NCBI GenBank assembly: GCA_964408805.1
Contig: CAYPAV010000003.1
Coordinates: 62,001-126,000, forward strand
DNA from: CAYPAV01 sp964408805
GTDB lineage: Bacteria > Pseudomonadota > Alphaproteobacteria > UBA8366
Length of the DNA stretch: 64,000 nt
Direction of reading: 5' to 3'
Shown piece after piece: positions 61,517-64,000 of this stretch. Under the pieces are notes generated by a model that made no database searches, had not been told where the DNA came from, and was given only the letters and a program-made list of their open reading frames with translations. Every line of letters starts with the position of its first letter. Position 1 is the first letter of the stretch. Position numbers and translations under genes: made by a program.

Positions 61517-62341
61517 ATGCGGATTCTGTTTTGCGGCGATGTCGTCGGAAAGAGTGGTCGCGAGGCGATCTTGGCTCATTTGCCGATGCTTCGCGAAAAG
61601 CTCGCGCTCGACTTCGTGGTCATCAACGGCGAAAACGCGGCGCATGGATTCGGAATTACCAAAAAGATCTGCGAGTCACTTTTCGACGCCGGGGCGGACG
61701 TCATCACCGGCGGCAATCATACGTGGGACAAGCCCGAGATCGCGACCTTCATGGAGGCCGATCGGCGAATGTTGCGCCCGATGAACCACACCGGCGGCTC
61801 GCCGGGACGAGGTGCCGGGGAATTCCTGACCGGCAAGGGCATCAAAGTGAAGGTCGTCAACGTCATGTGCCGCCTTTTCATGGAATTGTCGGACGATCCC
61901 TTCGAGGCCCTTGATCGAGAGCTTCCCATGGGCCCGCCGAAGCCAAACGGATTCGGCGCGATCCTGGTCGATGTGCATGGCGAGGCCACGAGCGAAAAAA
62001 TGGCGCTCGGTCATCTTTCCGATGGCCGTGCCAGCCTCGTCGTCGGAAGCCACACGCACGTTCCGACGGCCGATGCCTATATTCTCGAAGGCGGTACCGC
62101 CTATCAGACCGATGCCGGGATGTGCGGCGATTATGATTCGGTCATCGGAATGGAAAAATCCGGCGCCTTGCAGCGCTTCCGGCGTCGATTCCCCAGTCCC
62201 CGTCTTGCCCCCGCCGATGGAGAGGGGACGCTCTGCGGCACTTATATCGAAACGGACGAAGCGACGGGTCTGACAAGCTATGTTACCCCAGTACGGATTG
62301 GCGGACGTCTCGCGACCAATATCCCCGAACCGCGACACTGA
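61517..62341 (+). CDS. ymdB: YmdB-family metallophosphoesterase
   Basis: A 274-residue metallophosphoesterase of the YmdB/TIGR00282 family. Metal motifs are FCGDVVGKSGREA, VINGENAAHGFG, GGNHTWDKPE, DVHGEATSEK and GSHTHVPTAD. Members hydrolyse 2',3'-cyclic nucleotides or cyclic dinucleotides. 3 bp after fthC, presumably in the same transcript. In Bacillus it controls motility/biofilm; the role here is unknown. Confidence 0.93.
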   Translation: MRILFCGDVVGKSGREAILAHLPMLREKLALDFVVINGENAAHGFGITKKICESLFDAGADVITGGNHTWDKPEIATFMEADRRMLRPMNHTGGSPGRGAGEFLTGKGIKVKVVNVMCRLFMELSDDPFEALDRELPMGPPKPNGFGAILVDVHGEATSEKMALGHLSDGRASLVVGSHTHVPTADAYILEGGTAYQTDAGMCGDYDSVIGMEKSGALQRFRRRFPSPRLAPADGEGTLCGTYIETDEATGLTSYVTPVRIGGRLATNIPEPRH

Positions 62342-62474
62342 AGCCGGTCACGCCAAATTCTCGCCATATTGGCCCGCTAATAAGGTGGAATTGCTGGGCT
62401 TGAGATTACAATATCTGGTATAAACGGCAATTCGATATACAGGACCTTGAGCAAGTACACTCGAACGAAGCGTT

Positions 62475-63227
62475 ATGGCTGGCCACTCACAATTCAAAAA
62501 CATCATGTATCGCAAGGGCGCGCAGGACAAAAAGCGCGCCAAGCTGTTTGCCAAGCTCGGCCGTGAGTTGACCGTTTCGGCCAAACTCGGCGGCCCGGAT
62601 CCCGACTCGAACCCCCGCCTCCGGGCGGCGATTACCGCCGCCCGCAGCGCCAACATGCCGAAGGACAACATCGATCGGGCGGTCAAGAAGGGCTCCGGCG
62701 AGAGCGACGCCGATAACTTCGAGGAGATCCGCTACGAAGGGTACGGCCCGGGCGGCGTCGCCATCATCATCGAGGCCTTGACCGACAACAGGAATCGGAC
62801 CGCTTCCGATATCCGCTCGGCGTTCTCGAAATTTGGCGGCAACTTGGCCGAAACGGGTGCGGTCAGCTTCCAATTCGACCGCGTCGGCGAGGTGAGCTAC
62901 GAAGTCGACGCGGGAGACGCCGAAACGGTATTCGAAGCAGCACTCGAGGCAGGCGCGGAAGATGTCGAATCGAGTAGTGTGGCGCATGAAATCATCTGCC
63001 AGCCCGATGACCTGCATGCCGTCGCGGCCTTGCTCGAGGCGAATATCGGAGAACCCAAATCGGCCCGCCTCGTTTGGCGTCCGCAAAACACGATCCCACT
63101 CGATGAAGCCAAGGCATCGACGATGTTGAAACTGCTCGACACGCTCGACGACAATGACGATGTCCAGGCCGTATCGGCGAATTTCGAAATCGACGATGCC
63201 GTCATGGAACGGTTGATGGCAGTTTGA
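62475..63227 (+). CDS. yebC: YebC/PmpR-family transcriptional regulator
   Basis: A 250-residue YebC: N-terminal MAGHSQFKNIMYRKGAQDKK with the KRAKLFAKLGREL motif, and the mid region ADNFEEIRYEGYGPGGVAII. It is a DNA-binding regulator, and some members act on the ribosome at polyproline. It directly precedes ruvC (3-bp overlap), the standard order of resolvase genes. The 133 bp before it carry no recognised promoter with good spacing. Confidence 0.95.
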   Translation: MAGHSQFKNIMYRKGAQDKKRAKLFAKLGRELTVSAKLGGPDPDSNPRLRAAITAARSANMPKDNIDRAVKKGSGESDADNFEEIRYEGYGPGGVAIIIEALTDNRNRTASDIRSAFSKFGGNLAETGAVSFQFDRVGEVSYEVDAGDAETVFEAALEAGAEDVESSSVAHEIICQPDDLHAVAALLEANIGEPKSARLVWRPQNTIPLDEAKASTMLKLLDTLDDNDDVQAVSANFEIDDAVMERLMAV

Positions 63228-63751
63228 GCGGCACGCATGTCATAAGGGTGATCGGATTCGATCCCGGCTTGCGCAATACCGGTTGGGGCGTCATCGACGT
63301 GTCCGGGAATCGACTTTCATATGTCGCCGACGGAACCGTCCGTCCGAACAAGGACGACCCTCTCGCCTGGCGTCTGCGATCGCTCCATGAAGGACTGGCC
63401 GAGGTTTTAGCATTGTACGAACCGGACACGGCGGCGGTGGAGGAGACGTTCGTCAACAAGAACCCGACCACCACGTTGAAATTGGGCGAAGCCAGGGGGG
63501 TCGTGCTGCTCGCGCCGGCGCTCGCGGGTCTCCCGGTCGCCGAGTACTCGGCGAACAGAATCAAGAAATCCGTCGTCGGCGTCGGCCACGCGGCCAAGGA
63601 ACAGGTCCAGATGATGGTCTCTCGGCTGCTCCCGGGCTGTACGTTTTCAAGCCCCGATGCCGCCGACGCGCTCGCCGTGGCGATCTGCCACAGCCATTTC
63701 GCGGAGACCGGCCGGCGATGGCGGGAAGCCGCAGCGGAGGCAAGCCCATGA
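63224..63751 (+). CDS. ruvC: Holliday junction resolvase RuvC
   Basis: A 175-residue RuvC nuclease. Catalytic acidic residues are Asp13 (GFDPGLRNTGW), Glu73 or Glu74 (AAVEETFVN), and Asp145/Asp148 (SPDAADALAVA). The start is TTG 63224, overlapping yebC's stop; a GTG at 63248 is too short. It resolves Holliday junctions with RuvAB. Ends with a 4-bp overlap into ruvA. Confidence 0.93.
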   Translation: MSGTHVIRVIGFDPGLRNTGWGVIDVSGNRLSYVADGTVRPNKDDPLAWRLRSLHEGLAEVLALYEPDTAAVEETFVNKNPTTTLKLGEARGVVLLAPALAGLPVAEYSANRIKKSVVGVGHAAKEQVQMMVSRLLPGCTFSSPDAADALAVAICHSHFAETGRRWREAAAEASP

Positions 63752-64000
63752 TCGCCTCCTTGAAGGGAATCCTGGAATCGGTTGGCGATGATTGGGCCGT
63801 TATCGACGTCTCCGGAATCGGCTATCTGGTATTTTGCTCGACCCGAACCCTCGGCCAATTCCCGCCGCCGGGCGAAGCGGTCCGCGTCGAAGTCGAAACC
63901 CATGTCCGAGAGGATCACATCCATCTCTATGGATTTGGCGGCGCCATGGAGCGCGATTGGTTCAAGATGTTGACGACCGTTCAAGGCGTCGGCGCGAAAG
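63748..64000 (+). CDS. ruvA: Holliday junction helicase subunit RuvA (truncated by window end)
   Basis: The frame starts at ATG 63748 (ATGA overlap with ruvC) and runs off the window with no stop. The visible 84 residues form the N-terminal OB-fold domain: MIASLKGILESVGDDWAVID at the start, GIGYLVFCSTRTL, REDHIHLYGFGGAMERDWFK, then the first HhH region LTTVQGVGAK. RuvA binds Holliday junctions and loads RuvB. Presumably followed by ruvB. Confidence 0.93.
   Translation, partial: MIASLKGILESVGDDWAVIDVSGIGYLVFCSTRTLGQFPPPGEAVRVEVETHVREDHIHLYGFGGAMERDWFKMLTTVQGVGAK

Noticed and set aside
1..64000. CRISPR arrays, insertion sequences, prophage, tRNA and rRNA genes
   Set aside because: No repeated spacers, transposase, integrase, tRNA cloverleaf or rRNA sequence was recognised in any intergenic region or frame.

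Overview
The window is a GC-rich, densely coded stretch of a bacterial chromosome that looks like a free-living alphaproteobacterium of the Rhodospirillales type. Evidence: DUF2336, DUF1192 and DUF1013/TrcR family genes, an aapJQMP general amino-acid transporter, and the core order rpmE ... suhB-efp-thiE-fba ... gap-tkt ... zapA-6S RNA-fthC-ymdB-yebC-ruvC-ruvA. I see no insertion sequence, prophage, CRISPR array, tRNA or rRNA. A short N gap lies at 23878-23887. No taxon can be named from sequence alone.

1-16 kb is an accessory catabolic region for methylated amines and amides. It holds the end of a sarcosine/dimethylglycine dehydrogenase-like gene with an amidohydrolase; a TPR glycosyltransferase broken by an in-frame TAA; and a minus-strand operon of a protease-dead HtrA homologue, a fused N,N-dimethylformamidase-like enzyme, an amidase and a beta-hydroxyacid dehydrogenase. 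A bacteriohemerythrin follows. Next is a two-gene operon encoding a thioredoxin-domain fusion protein and a UGSC-family selenoprotein with an in-frame UGA. A divergent three-gene opine-oxidase/HcnABC-like flavoenzyme complex completes the block.

16-43 kb carries a ThDP enzyme, an unassigned glycosyltransferase-like gene, SDRs, a DUF2336 protein, a beta-lactamase-fold hydrolase, a cupin and aapJQMP (with a C/G-tract hairpin after aapJ). It also has carboxymuconolactone-decarboxylase and ABM proteins, a class I glutamine amidotransferase, an SRAP (YedK) DNA-repair protein, a PrpD/MmgE enzyme with an HMG-CoA-lyase-like protein, gloB, two acyl-CoA synthetases (one PrpE), a WD40 protein, TrcR, a quinone oxidoreductase, DUF1192 and metY. 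metY is preceded by a structured leader ending in an intrinsic terminator.

43-64 kb is mostly housekeeping: a heat-shock-controlled hsp20, rpmE, ridA, an MsbA-like exporter, a MotA/MotB-like plus OmpA-like envelope cluster, suhB, efp, thiE, class I aldolase, gap, tkt, zapA, 6S RNA, fthC, ymdB, yebC and ruvCA. An SDR-crotonase-crotonase block sits between fba and gap, where pgk is commonly found in relatives.

The most notable content is the UGSC selenoprotein with its thioredoxin-domain partner, followed by the fused formamidase operon with its dead HtrA and the metY attenuator leader.
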